Origin: Victivallales bacterium
Lineage (GTDB): Bacteria > Verrucomicrobiota > Lentisphaeria > Oligosphaerales > Oligosphaeraceae
DNA length: 6,182 nucleotides
Direction of reading: 5' to 3'
Assembly: GCA_017538465.1 (NCBI GenBank)
Contig: JAFYIW010000260.1
Coordinates: 1-6,182, forward strand
The position numbers and the translations under genes were made by a program. Shown here piece after piece: positions 1 through 5,501 of the stretch. The notes beneath the pieces were generated by a model that was not told the DNA's origin, searched no databases, and was given only the letters and a program-made list of their open reading frames with translations. How positions within the stretch are numbered: position 1 is the first letter of the stretch; each line of letters begins with the position of its first letter.

Positions 1-779
1 AGTGCGGATATGTAATCATACAAGCTGGAGACGACACGTCAAGCATATCCGAGCGGTACGGTGTTGCTGTTGCGGATTTGAACAAATGGAATGGTTCTGG
101 CAGGCTCGAAGTGGGGAAGAAATTCTGGCTCCGCGGACCTACCCCGGGGACAATACCACCGAAGGAGGGTTCCGATGCCCCTGGATCGGGCGGAACAAAC
201 ACGGATACACCTGGATCGGGCGGAACAAACACGGATACATCAGAGGACGAGAAGAATCCCGGCAACTCTGGTTCGCCGCCGGATTCCGGTGGGGATGCCA
301 CGAATTCCAATAAACCTGGTTCGCCGCCGGATTCCGGTGGGGACGCAGCGAATCCCGGAGGAAATACCGAAGGGGATCCACCAGGAACAGAGCCCAAAAA
401 CGAGAAGGACGGCCAGCGCCTTCCTCGGCAAAAGAAAAAACCATTTTCCAAGTGGAAGTCCACAGACATGACGAAGGATTTTTCAATCACGAATCGCGCG
501 GACATTAATCAATTGAATGCCTTTTACGAAATCGCAAACGGGACAACCGCCGGGAAAGGCAAAAAAATAACCCTGTACATTGAGCCGGCTGCAGGCGTAG
601 ATCCGGATGAACTGCGGCGTGCCTTGAGAACGTGCTTGCAAAGCAAAATTGAAACACTGAAGAAGACGTTGCCCAATACATGGGATAAAGAATGCGGCAA
701 AATCATCATCAAGGACAAATATGGAGAAGGGAAATGGGTTGAATACTCAGTGGAAGACTACGTAAACCCCGGGGAATAG
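1..779 (+). CDS. LysM-domain protein with repetitive linker and unknown C-terminal domain (5' partial)
   Basis: The reading frame is open from the window edge (first full codon at 3) to a TAG at 777-779, giving 258 visible residues; start and any signal peptide lie upstream. Residues 1-43 form a LysM module: CGYVIIQAGDDT, then ISERYGV, DLNKWNG and LEVGKKFWL follow the family pattern (Y-x-V-x-x-GD-T, I-x-x-x-Y-G-V, L-x-x-x-N, G-x-x-L). LysM binds N-acetylglucosamine-containing glycans such as peptidoglycan. Residues about 45-150 are a low-complexity Gly/Pro/Ser/Asp linker built from two kinds of tandem repeat. Residues about 155-258 form a compact, Lys-rich domain (LYIEPAAGVDPDELRRALRTC, KIIIKDKYGEGKWVEY) that I do not recognise. 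The LysM is 28/44 identical to that of the protein at 1993-3105, but the C-terminal domains look unrelated. The tail is AT-rich (24/60 GC at both 481-540 and 661-720). An internal TTG at 78 is not a credible start because it would cut the LysM. LysM call strong; function unknown. Confidence 0.88.
   Translation, partial: CGYVIIQAGDDTSSISERYGVAVADLNKWNGSGRLEVGKKFWLRGPTPGTIPPKEGSDAPGSGGTNTDTPGSGGTNTDTSEDEKNPGNSGSPPDSGGDATNSNKPGSPPDSGGDAANPGGNTEGDPPGTEPKNEKDGQRLPRQKKKPFSKWKSTDMTKDFSITNRADINQLNAFYEIANGTTAGKGKKITLYIEPAAGVDPDELRRALRTCLQSKIETLKKTLPNTWDKECGKIIIKDKYGEGKWVEYSVEDYVNPGE
180..239 (+). repeat. Perfect 2 x 30-bp in-frame tandem repeat in linker
   Basis: Positions 180-209 and 210-239 are identical. 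Each unit is ten codons long, so the protein reads GSGGTNTDT twice with a proline between the copies. The unit keeps the frame, so gain or loss of copies would change linker length without breaking the gene. Confidence 0.95.
268..363 (+). repeat. 2 x 48-bp in-frame tandem repeat in linker
   Basis: Two 48-bp units (268-315 and 316-363) share an identical first 28 bases and then diverge gradually. Each encodes 16 residues: GSPPDSGGDATNSNKP followed by GSPPDSGGDAANPGGN. It lies just downstream of the 30-bp repeat in the same linker but has a different unit, so the linker has grown by at least two separate duplications. Confidence 0.92.
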
Positions 780-788
780 AATCCGGGG
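767..788 (+). terminator. Small inverted repeat over the stop codon of the first gene
   Basis: CCCCGG at 767-772 pairs with CCGGGG at 783-788 across a 10-base loop that includes the TAG stop. There is no T-run after it, so it is a weak candidate for intrinsic termination. It may instead be an RNA-stabilising hairpin or chance in a GC-rich patch. Confidence 0.25.
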
Positions 789-824
789 CGCATTGGGAAA
801 TTTCGTCAAAATCTCATTCAATTC

Positions 825-829
825 AGGAG
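825..829 (+). promoter_or_regulatory. Ribosome binding site AGGAG for the gene at 838
   Basis: AGGAG sits 8 bases before the ATG at 838. It decides that start over an in-frame TTG at 793, which has no comparable site and would put 15 extra residues in front of a good signal peptide. Confidence 0.8.
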
Positions 830-837
830 TGACACAA

Positions 838-1962
838 ATGAAAAATACCATCTTTTTGCTCTTGTTCGCGGCGGTTTGCGCATGGCCTGCGCTGGGCGCA
901 GAGAACGGCGACGCCGCATCATCTCCCAAACACCTGGCCGTGTTGAAGCCCAACTGCGACTCCTCGCTTACGCCAGAGCTGTGCAAGTGGTTCTGGCAGA
1001 CCCTTGAGGCGGAGGTCAATGAGTATGCCGCGCAGGAACGAAAGCCGGATGCTCTGGAGTTCCGGGTCGTCACTCGGGCAAATCTGTCGTCAATGCTCCA
1101 GGAAATTACCTTCGACGGCACGCATCTGGTCAGGCAAGACGGAGAAGTGCTGAACGCGGAGTCAATTCAGGGCGTCTCCTATTTGCTGGCGTCATCGCTG
1201 GTCAAGACAGGCGACGCGAACAGCGACGGCCCCTGGATGCTCCAGATGAATCTCTTCGATGGCTCCACGGGCGTTCTGGATCGTAACCATCGGGTTCTAT
1301 GGAGTCTGAAGACTTTGGCGGCCGAGACTCTGCCGCAGGAGCTGAAGGCCTGCGTCAGGCAGCTCTTCTCTCCGCACCGTTCGCCAGATGCGGTTTTGCT
1401 CCTCCCTTCGATGTCTGATGCAGAGGAAGAGGAAAAGGAAATCGTCAAGGGCTGCGAAGAGAGGATGCGAGACACTCTGACAAAGGGTGGCATCTCCCTT
1501 GCGGCGGTCACTGGGGAGGGGAGCATCGAAAATGCCCTGTCGGCCATGGGAAAGGAAAGCCTCGACGACCTGCTGGCTGGCGACTGGCCACGGCTGGGCG
1601 CGCTGCTTGGCGTTGGCGTGAAATATATCTTCCGTCCGAAGTACACTTTCGGTGGAGTGTGGAGGCAAGCGGATATTGAAAGTACGTATCAACCCCCCGC
1701 TGCAGGCACCCCTGACGGTCCCAGGTATTTCCCTTCCTTCGATTTCAGCTGCCAGGTCGAGATTATTGAGGTGGATAGCGGAAGGGAATTGTTCATTACC
1801 GAGGCACAGCCTTTTTTCAAAGAAAAAGGGAGGGGCATTCGTGCCAAAGAAGTAATTGAGACCTTGGAAGCCCGTCCCGGACACATGGAAACTCTGGCCG
1901 AGAGAAGCGCCGAAGACGTGCTCAACTGGTGGCGGGAACACGAAAAAGCCGTGGAAAAGTAG
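838..1962 (+). CDS. Exported protein with two CsgG/LpoB-like domains in tandem
   Basis: The protein has 374 residues. An N-terminal signal peptide (MKNTIFLLLFAAVCAWPALGA, likely cut after residue 21) implies export to the periplasm or envelope; there is no lipobox. Residues about 31-178 read like a CsgG/LpoB-type fold: a strand start (HLAVLKP), a helix (CKWFWQTLEAEVNEYAA), FRVVTRANLSSMLQEI (compare the family's 'v-dR-x-x-L-x-x-i-l-x-E'), SIQGVSYLLASSLVKTG, and a strand pair ending in a D-x-x-TG-like turn (MLQMNLFDGSTGVL). Residues about 185-370 repeat the order: AVLLLPSMSD, a long acidic helix, LGALLGVGVKYIFRPKYTFGG, then FDFSCQVEIIEVDSGRELF. Known members are the curli export pore CsgG and the PBP1B activator LpoB. 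A strong ribosome binding site sets the start. It lies 58 bases after the first gene and 30 before the next, so probably in one operon. The gene call is firm; the family is read by eye and the role (pore subunit, synthase activator or scaffold) is open. Confidence 0.85.
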   Translation: MKNTIFLLLFAAVCAWPALGAENGDAASSPKHLAVLKPNCDSSLTPELCKWFWQTLEAEVNEYAAQERKPDALEFRVVTRANLSSMLQEITFDGTHLVRQDGEVLNAESIQGVSYLLASSLVKTGDANSDGPWMLQMNLFDGSTGVLDRNHRVLWSLKTLAAETLPQELKACVRQLFSPHRSPDAVLLLPSMSDAEEEEKEIVKGCEERMRDTLTKGGISLAAVTGEGSIENALSAMGKESLDDLLAGDWPRLGALLGVGVKYIFRPKYTFGGVWRQADIESTYQPPAAGTPDGPRYFPSFDFSCQVEIIEVDSGRELFITEAQPFFKEKGRGIRAKEVIETLEARPGHMETLAERSAEDVLNWWREHEKAVEK

Positions 1963-1977
1963 AACAGTCAGGAACAA

Positions 1978-1983
1978 GCGAGG
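1978..1983 (+). promoter_or_regulatory. Ribosome binding site GCGAGG for the gene at 1993
   Basis: A GAGG core lies 9 bases before the ATG at 1993, separated by a T-rich spacer. With the signal peptide that follows immediately, it supports this ATG as the start. Confidence 0.6.
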
Positions 1984-1992
1984 TTTTTTGCC

Positions 1993-3105
1993 ATGAAGAG
2001 GACTTTTCATTTGATGCTGTTTGGCGTGGCGCTGGTCGCCATTGCCTTGGGAGTTGCGCCTGTCCAGGCGGCGTGTTCGGAATCCTCGCCGTCCAGGCCG
2101 ATTCCGTCCTGCGGGTATGTCGTGATTCAGGAGGGTGACTCCACGTTGGACATCGCCTATCAATATGGGCTTGACATCTCCGAGCTGAATAAGTGGAATG
2201 GCTATGGCGTGCTCGAAGTGGGACAGAAATTCTGGCTCCGCGAACCGCAGCCGGAAGAGCCGCCGGTGGTGGTGGTGAATCCGCCGTTGGTGGAGCCGAC
2301 GGAGCCGCAGCCGGAAGAGCCGCCGGTGGTGGTGGTGAATCCGCCGTTGAAGCCGACGGAGCCGCAGCCGGAAGAGCCGCCCGCCGATGTGGACGGCGAT
2401 GTTCCGCAAGAACAGCCTGGGGAAACGGATGGCCAACAGCAGGGGGAGTCTCCTGCGGACGACGGCACGGCTTTCGTCCCGTCTGCGCCATTGTCGTATG
2501 CCACATTGCAATTGCCCGAGCAGTTCCCGTCCGGATACCTTGTCCGTTTCGGGGTCATGGAGTTCACCTCGAGCGACCAGCTGATGCTGAAGGAGATGCC
2601 GGGGATTGTCGGGAGGGTGCTGTCGGCGTTGCGCAATGGCACGATGAACATTCCCGGCGGGGCCAGCCTGCTCAACGGCATGCTTGGGGGCCGCGAGGGG
2701 ATGACCATCTATCCCGGCAGGAATGGCGGCGGGCTGGACTGGCAGGAGCTTCAGGCGGCCGTCCTGGCCGGGCAGGTGACGCATGTCGTCCAGTGCGTGG
2801 TCTCGGAACTCAGCTATAAGACGCGAAGAGAAGTCTTCGAGGACTATGGCATCGAGACCTGCATGACGGATTATTCCCTGGTCGTGACTTTCAGCGTCTA
2901 TGATCTGAGTCGGCGAAGGACCGTCCTGGCGGGCAACTGCGTGGCGGACTGGCATGAAAAGAAGCCGTTCAACCCCGACCTTTTCGTCAACGATGTCTTC
3001 GCTCCGATGCTGAAGCAGGCCTGCGCGGAAATCTACTCGCAGATCGAGGAAAACTTCGCTCCGGAGGACGATTCCGAGCCGAAGATTCTGCCTGCCGAAG
3101 AATAA
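1993..3105 (+). CDS. Secreted LysM protein with Pro/Glu/Val linker and CsgG/LpoB-like C-terminal domain
   Basis: The protein has 370 residues. It starts with a signal peptide (MKRTFHLMLFGVALVAIALG then VAPVQA), with cleavage expected after Ala26. Residues about 40-82 are a LysM module (CGYVVIQEGDSTLDIAYQYG, LNKWNG, LEVGQKFWL) expected to hold the protein on peptidoglycan. Residues about 84-165 are a linker with repeated EPQPEEPPVVVVNPPL blocks, rigid and extended like the TonB periplasmic spacer. Residues about 172-352 form the C-terminal domain: YLVRFGVMEF, a helix (MPGIVGRVLSAL), THVVQCVVSELSY, YSLVVTFSVYDLSRRRTVLAG, and a final helix (DVFAPMLKQACAEIYSQIEE). This order resembles CsgG/LpoB-like folds, where a 'G-a-d-y-v-v-x-G' strand is followed by a 'v-x-l-r-l-v-D-x-x-t-G' strand pair. 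LysM and export are clear; the C-terminal family is tentative. It may tether an LpoB-like activator or a pore component to the wall. Confidence 0.9.
   Translation: MKRTFHLMLFGVALVAIALGVAPVQAACSESSPSRPIPSCGYVVIQEGDSTLDIAYQYGLDISELNKWNGYGVLEVGQKFWLREPQPEEPPVVVVNPPLVEPTEPQPEEPPVVVVNPPLKPTEPQPEEPPADVDGDVPQEQPGETDGQQQGESPADDGTAFVPSAPLSYATLQLPEQFPSGYLVRFGVMEFTSSDQLMLKEMPGIVGRVLSALRNGTMNIPGGASLLNGMLGGREGMTIYPGRNGGGLDWQELQAAVLAGQVTHVVQCVVSELSYKTRREVFEDYGIETCMTDYSLVVTFSVYDLSRRRTVLAGNCVADWHEKKPFNPDLFVNDVFAPMLKQACAEIYSQIEENFAPEDDSEPKILPAEE
2245..2381 (+). repeat. In-frame 60/57-bp tandem repeat, 2.3 copies, in linker
   Basis: Unit 1 (2245-2304, 60 bp) and unit 2 (2305-2361, 57 bp, one codon shorter near its end) are almost identical. 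A third copy keeps only its first 20 bases (2362-2381). They encode PQPEEPPVVVVNPPLVEPTE, then the same without one valine, then PQPEEPP. The near identity at third codon positions points to recent duplication. The unit has no similarity to the linker repeats of the paralogous first gene. Confidence 0.95.
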
Positions 3106-3121
3106 AGTTCCGTCCCCGGCG

Positions 3122-3153
3122 CGGTGCGGCGCTCCGGCTTCATCGCCGCACCG
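3122..3153 (+). terminator. Perfect 10-bp-stem hairpin between the LysM gene and the COG3014-like gene
   Basis: CGGTGCGGCG (3122-3131) is exactly complementary to CGCCGCACCG (3144-3153), with a 12-base loop. It begins 16 bases after the stop at 3105 in the longest gap of the window (3106-3277, 172 bases). No T-run follows, so it is not a classic intrinsic terminator, but its strength and position suit transcription termination, 3'-end protection or attenuation. A second, shorter inverted repeat (CCGTCC at 3151-3156 and GGACGG at 3159-3164) overlaps its right arm and could form an alternative fold. No convincing promoter is visible in the rest of the gap. Confidence 0.5.
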
Positions 3154-3277
3154 TCCTTGGACGGGCCGTTTGTGGAAGAGCGCCTTGGCCTGGAATCTTC
3201 CTGAAGCGCGTGCCCGTTCCGGAATGCTTTTTATCCCCAAAGACCAAACCATTCTTCAACCTTCCATGCATTTCATC

Positions 3278-4657
3278 ATGTCGAATTCGAATCATCGCAA
3301 GGGAAATCTCCTGTTACTGTCCGGAATTGCCTGGCTGGCCATCTGCGGCGCCAGCTGCCGTACGACAAGGCCGTTGTCCGTGGATTATGGGCGCGAGGCC
3401 TTCCTCCGGGGGGACTATGAAAGCAGCAAAGATTTGCTTGACCAGGCGATGGATGAGCAAATCAAGGTCACGCAGAAATCGCAGGTGCGCCGGGCGGCCG
3501 ATGTGCTGAATAAGGCGGCGGTGTCGCAGGGGGAGTATGAACCGATGTTCCGGGATGCGTTCCAGACGTATTTCTATCTGGCATTGAATCACCTGGGCCA
3601 GGGAAACAGCGGGGGTGCCCTGGCGGAGCTGGAGGCCATGTCATCAAGACTATGGGACCCGCTCTACGCGCAGGCGCAGGGCTGGGAAGAAGGAGCCAAG
3701 GAGTATGGGAATGAAATGGAGAACGCCCTGGCTCAGAGGGGAAATTCCCAGACCGAGGCAGACTACCGGAAATGCTGGCAGGAACATCAGGATTGGCTGA
3801 ATTTCGCCGACCAGTCGGCGAATGCGGCTCTGGCCCGGTGCTGCAACCCTGCCAGCTGTCTGCTGGGGGCATTCCTGGCCGGGCTGGCAAACAAAGAAGC
3901 CGACCGTAGGGATGATAGGACATTTACATTTCTGGGCAAGGTCTTCGACAGCGGGTTGGCGCAGGAGACGTGTGGGAGAATTAGCAACGGGCTTAAGAGT
4001 CCGCAGGGCCTGGACAACAAGGTGCTGGTCATCGTCGCCTCTGGAAAGGGGCCGGTGCTGGCCGCACGGAAAGTTGGAGTGGGGTTCATGACGGTTTTCT
4101 CCTTCACTTCGCTGCCGGAAGAGAAGGAGGCCATGCGGGCGGAAAATGGCGCTTTCGACCCCGACGCAAGCCCTGTGACGGTGTGGGTGGATGATGGCCC
4201 CACGGAGACGGAGGTGGCCGCCAAGATGTATGAGGGGCTGGCGTTGGAGTTCGCCGCCCGCGAACGGCGTCTCTTTTGGGAACAGTTCTCACGCATTTTC
4301 ATTCGGGACGCGGCGGTGGTCGCCGGGTCGCAGGTGGGGGCGAAGATGGTGGGTGACGACCATGCAGTCGCCAAGAATGTCATTCGCTTTGGGGTGCCGG
4401 CCATCTGGCTTTTCGCGCGTCAATTCGATTGGAACATGAAGCCGGACTTGCGGTGCATGCAGAGAAGCCCGTGGCTGTACCGGGTGGCCTTGGTGGACAT
4501 CCCAAAAGACCGGACACTGACACTGACCAGCGAGAGTCCTAATGACGGCGAGATCCAGGTGGTTATTCCTGACGGGTGGATATCCGCCGTACTCTACGTG
4601 GATTTCCACGGACATGACGGCGGAGTGTGGAATCCACTGCTGCTGAAGGCCAAATGA
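3278..4657 (+). CDS. COG3014-like lipoprotein with TPR-like helices
   Basis: The protein has 459 residues from the ATG at 3278. The N-terminus (MSNSNHRKGN then LLLLSGIAWLAICGASC) has a basic stretch, a hydrophobic core and a Cys at 27, fitting a lipoprotein, although the lipobox residues before the Cys (GAS) are not ideal. Residues about 35-215 are helical and TPR-like: YGREAFLRGDYESSKDLLDQA, YEPMFRDAFQTYFYLALNHL, GGALAELEA, and NPASCLLGAFLAGLANKEADR. Residues about 245-455 are a mixed domain with VLVIVASGKGPVLAARK, a helix with AARERRLFWEQFSRIFIRDAA, then KPDLRCMQRSPWLYRVALVDIP and QVVIPDG. This matches my recollection of COG3014 (stacked repeats, a 'V-x-x-x-x-x-G-x-x-P' strand, helix rich in 'aR-x-x-x-R', 'aDxRxWxxLP' near the end), an uncharacterised family that I recall being encoded near LpoB-like genes. 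An upstream in-frame TTG at 3170 and ATGs at 3224 and 3266 are possible, but only 3278 or 3266 put the signal sequence at the N-terminus. No ribosome binding site is evident at either. Confidence 0.85.
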   Translation: MSNSNHRKGNLLLLSGIAWLAICGASCRTTRPLSVDYGREAFLRGDYESSKDLLDQAMDEQIKVTQKSQVRRAADVLNKAAVSQGEYEPMFRDAFQTYFYLALNHLGQGNSGGALAELEAMSSRLWDPLYAQAQGWEEGAKEYGNEMENALAQRGNSQTEADYRKCWQEHQDWLNFADQSANAALARCCNPASCLLGAFLAGLANKEADRRDDRTFTFLGKVFDSGLAQETCGRISNGLKSPQGLDNKVLVIVASGKGPVLAARKVGVGFMTVFSFTSLPEEKEAMRAENGAFDPDASPVTVWVDDGPTETEVAAKMYEGLALEFAARERRLFWEQFSRIFIRDAAVVAGSQVGAKMVGDDHAVAKNVIRFGVPAIWLFARQFDWNMKPDLRCMQRSPWLYRVALVDIPKDRTLTLTSESPNDGEIQVVIPDGWISAVLYVDFHGHDGGVWNPLLLKAK

Positions 4658-4664
4658 AAGGAGT

Positions 4665-4702
4665 CTGGCGCGCCAGTGCGCGTGACGGCGCCTGGTGCGC
4701 CG
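4665..4702 (+). repeat. GC-rich palindrome and hairpin between two lipoprotein genes
   Basis: A perfect 12-base palindrome, CTGGCGCGCCAG, spans 4665-4676, starting 7 bases after the stop at 4657. It is followed by a hairpin with CGGCGC (4686-4691) pairing with GCGCCG (4697-4702) over a 5-base loop. Neither has a T-run. They could act in mRNA processing or partial termination, tuning the ratio of the upstream and downstream genes, or the palindrome could be a protein-binding site. This fills most of the 85-base gap. Confidence 0.45.
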
Positions 4703-4731
4703 CGGAAGAAATCAACCGAAGAAATAACAAC

Positions 4732-4736
4732 AGGAG
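4732..4736 (+). promoter_or_regulatory. Ribosome binding site AGGAG choosing the ATG at 4743
   Basis: AGGAG touches the first ATG at 4737 directly, leaving no spacer, but lies 6 bases before the second ATG at 4743. Normal spacing therefore favours 4743, which shortens the protein by two residues. Confidence 0.75.
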
Positions 4737-4742
4737 ATGACA

Positions 4743-5501
4743 ATGACACATGGTTTCGTGAAGAAGAATCTGTTCTGGATGGCAGTCTGGTTTGTCGGGG
4801 TACTGGCGTTGTCTGGATGCAGGATGTTCGGGACTTCCAGCCTGGCGGAGGAACGAACGGTTGCATATGACGATCTGGAATTGGCGTGCGCCAGAATCAT
4901 GGTGCATTTGCTTGACGGGGAGTTCGAGAAGTTTCTGAAGGAGTATCCCGAGGCTTGGAAGGAAAGCCATCCGGAAGCCACGGATGCGGAATGCATCCCC
5001 CAGATCTACATCTGGTTCCCGGCCGAGAAGCAGGGCCTTGTCACAGTCGGAGGCCGGCGGGTCAATACGGATTTTCTAACGAACAAGTTCAAGATGCTGC
5101 TCGGCAGCCCCCAGGAGCTGAACTGGTATATGAAGAAGGTCATGCCGGAGAAATTTCCGGAGGAATATGCCGAGCTGGGGGAACGCCTCGGAGAGGGGCC
5201 GGACTGGAAATGGAAGCCTCGCCAGCAGCCGTTTGTCACATGGACGGGAGCGTTCGGGACGGATCAGGCTGGCGGGTTGGTTGTTCTTGAAAGAGAGGAC
5301 GTGGATTCGCTTGAGGCATACAAGACCCCGGAACTGCTGGTTCAAATCGAGATGACGCAGAATACCTTCGGCGATGGAACCGTCTATCTATTCTATTTCA
5401 GGGTCTTTGAGCTCACCAGAGGAGGGAAAGTGGGCCCAGGAGTTGGAACTGAGAAATGGGCGTGCAATGTGGAATTGGCCGCGAAGGATCTGGTGAAATG
5501 A
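4743..5501 (+). CDS. LpoB-like lipoprotein (putative peptidoglycan synthase activator)
   Basis: The protein has 252 residues. It opens with a clear lipoprotein signal: Lys-containing n-region, hydrophobic core (FWMAVWFVGVLA) and lipobox LSGC, giving a lipidated Cys26. The mature part has the order expected of LpoB (PBP activator, Pfam PF13036): a helix (DDLELACARIMVHLL), a strand (PQIYIWFPAEKQG), the 'idt-like' segment RRVNTDFLTNKFKMLLGS, and late strands with an LpoB-like pattern (LLVQIEMTQNTFGDGTVYLF then YFRVFELTRGG, ending TEKW). In Enterobacteria, LpoB sits in the outer membrane and stimulates PBP1B. An insertion (about residues 65-82, KEYPEAWKESHPEATDAE) separates the first helix from the first strand. 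A second Glu/Pro-rich stretch (about 125-165) is unlike E. coli LpoB, so partner specificity may differ. The stop overlaps the next start by ATGA, indicating translational coupling. Lipoprotein call strong, LpoB-like call moderate. Confidence 0.87.
   Translation: MTHGFVKKNLFWMAVWFVGVLALSGCRMFGTSSLAEERTVAYDDLELACARIMVHLLDGEFEKFLKEYPEAWKESHPEATDAECIPQIYIWFPAEKQGLVTVGGRRVNTDFLTNKFKMLLGSPQELNWYMKKVMPEKFPEEYAELGERLGEGPDWKWKPRQQPFVTWTGAFGTDQAGGLVVLEREDVDSLEAYKTPELLVQIEMTQNTFGDGTVYLFYFRVFELTRGGKVGPGVGTEKWACNVELAAKDLVK
5484..5488 (+). promoter_or_regulatory. Ribosome binding site AAGGA inside the upstream gene, for the ATG at 5498
   Basis: AAGGA lies 9 bases before the ATG at 5498, within the last codons of the upstream lipoprotein gene. 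Together with the ATGA stop/start overlap it supports 5498 as the start rather than the in-frame ATG at 5456, which would add 14 residues read entirely over the upstream gene. Confidence 0.65.

Noticed and set aside
180..363. Repeats considered as a CRISPR array
   Set aside because: The units are contiguous with no spacers, number only two of each kind, and read as in-frame linker codons.
78..779. TTG at 78 as a start for the first gene
   Set aside because: The frame is open to the window edge and the codons before 78 encode the first half of the LysM, so the true start is upstream.
793..837. TTG at 793 as an extended start for the gene at 838
   Set aside because: No ribosome binding site, and the extension would precede a well-formed signal peptide that starts at the ATG at 838.
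2193..2819. A 208-codon plus-strand frame within the second LysM gene
   Set aside because: It is the out-of-frame reading of the GC-rich repeats, rich in Gly, Ala and Arg, with no start signal and no recognisable domain.
1297..3252. A 651-codon open frame on the minus strand across two plus-strand genes
   Set aside because: It lies opposite genes with signal peptides and recognisable domains, its product is rich in His, Arg and Pro without any motif, and it mirrors the plus-strand linker repeats. It is a GC-bias shadow.
3170..3277. N-terminal extension of the COG3014-like protein from 3170 or 3224
   Set aside because: The extension would bury the lipoprotein signal sequence 18 or more residues inside the protein; starts at 3278 or 3266 fit export better.
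5456..5497. ATG at 5456 as start of the last gene
   Set aside because: It lies well inside the upstream gene, and the ATG at 5498 has a well-placed AAGGA, an ATGA overlap and the right distance to the signal sequence.
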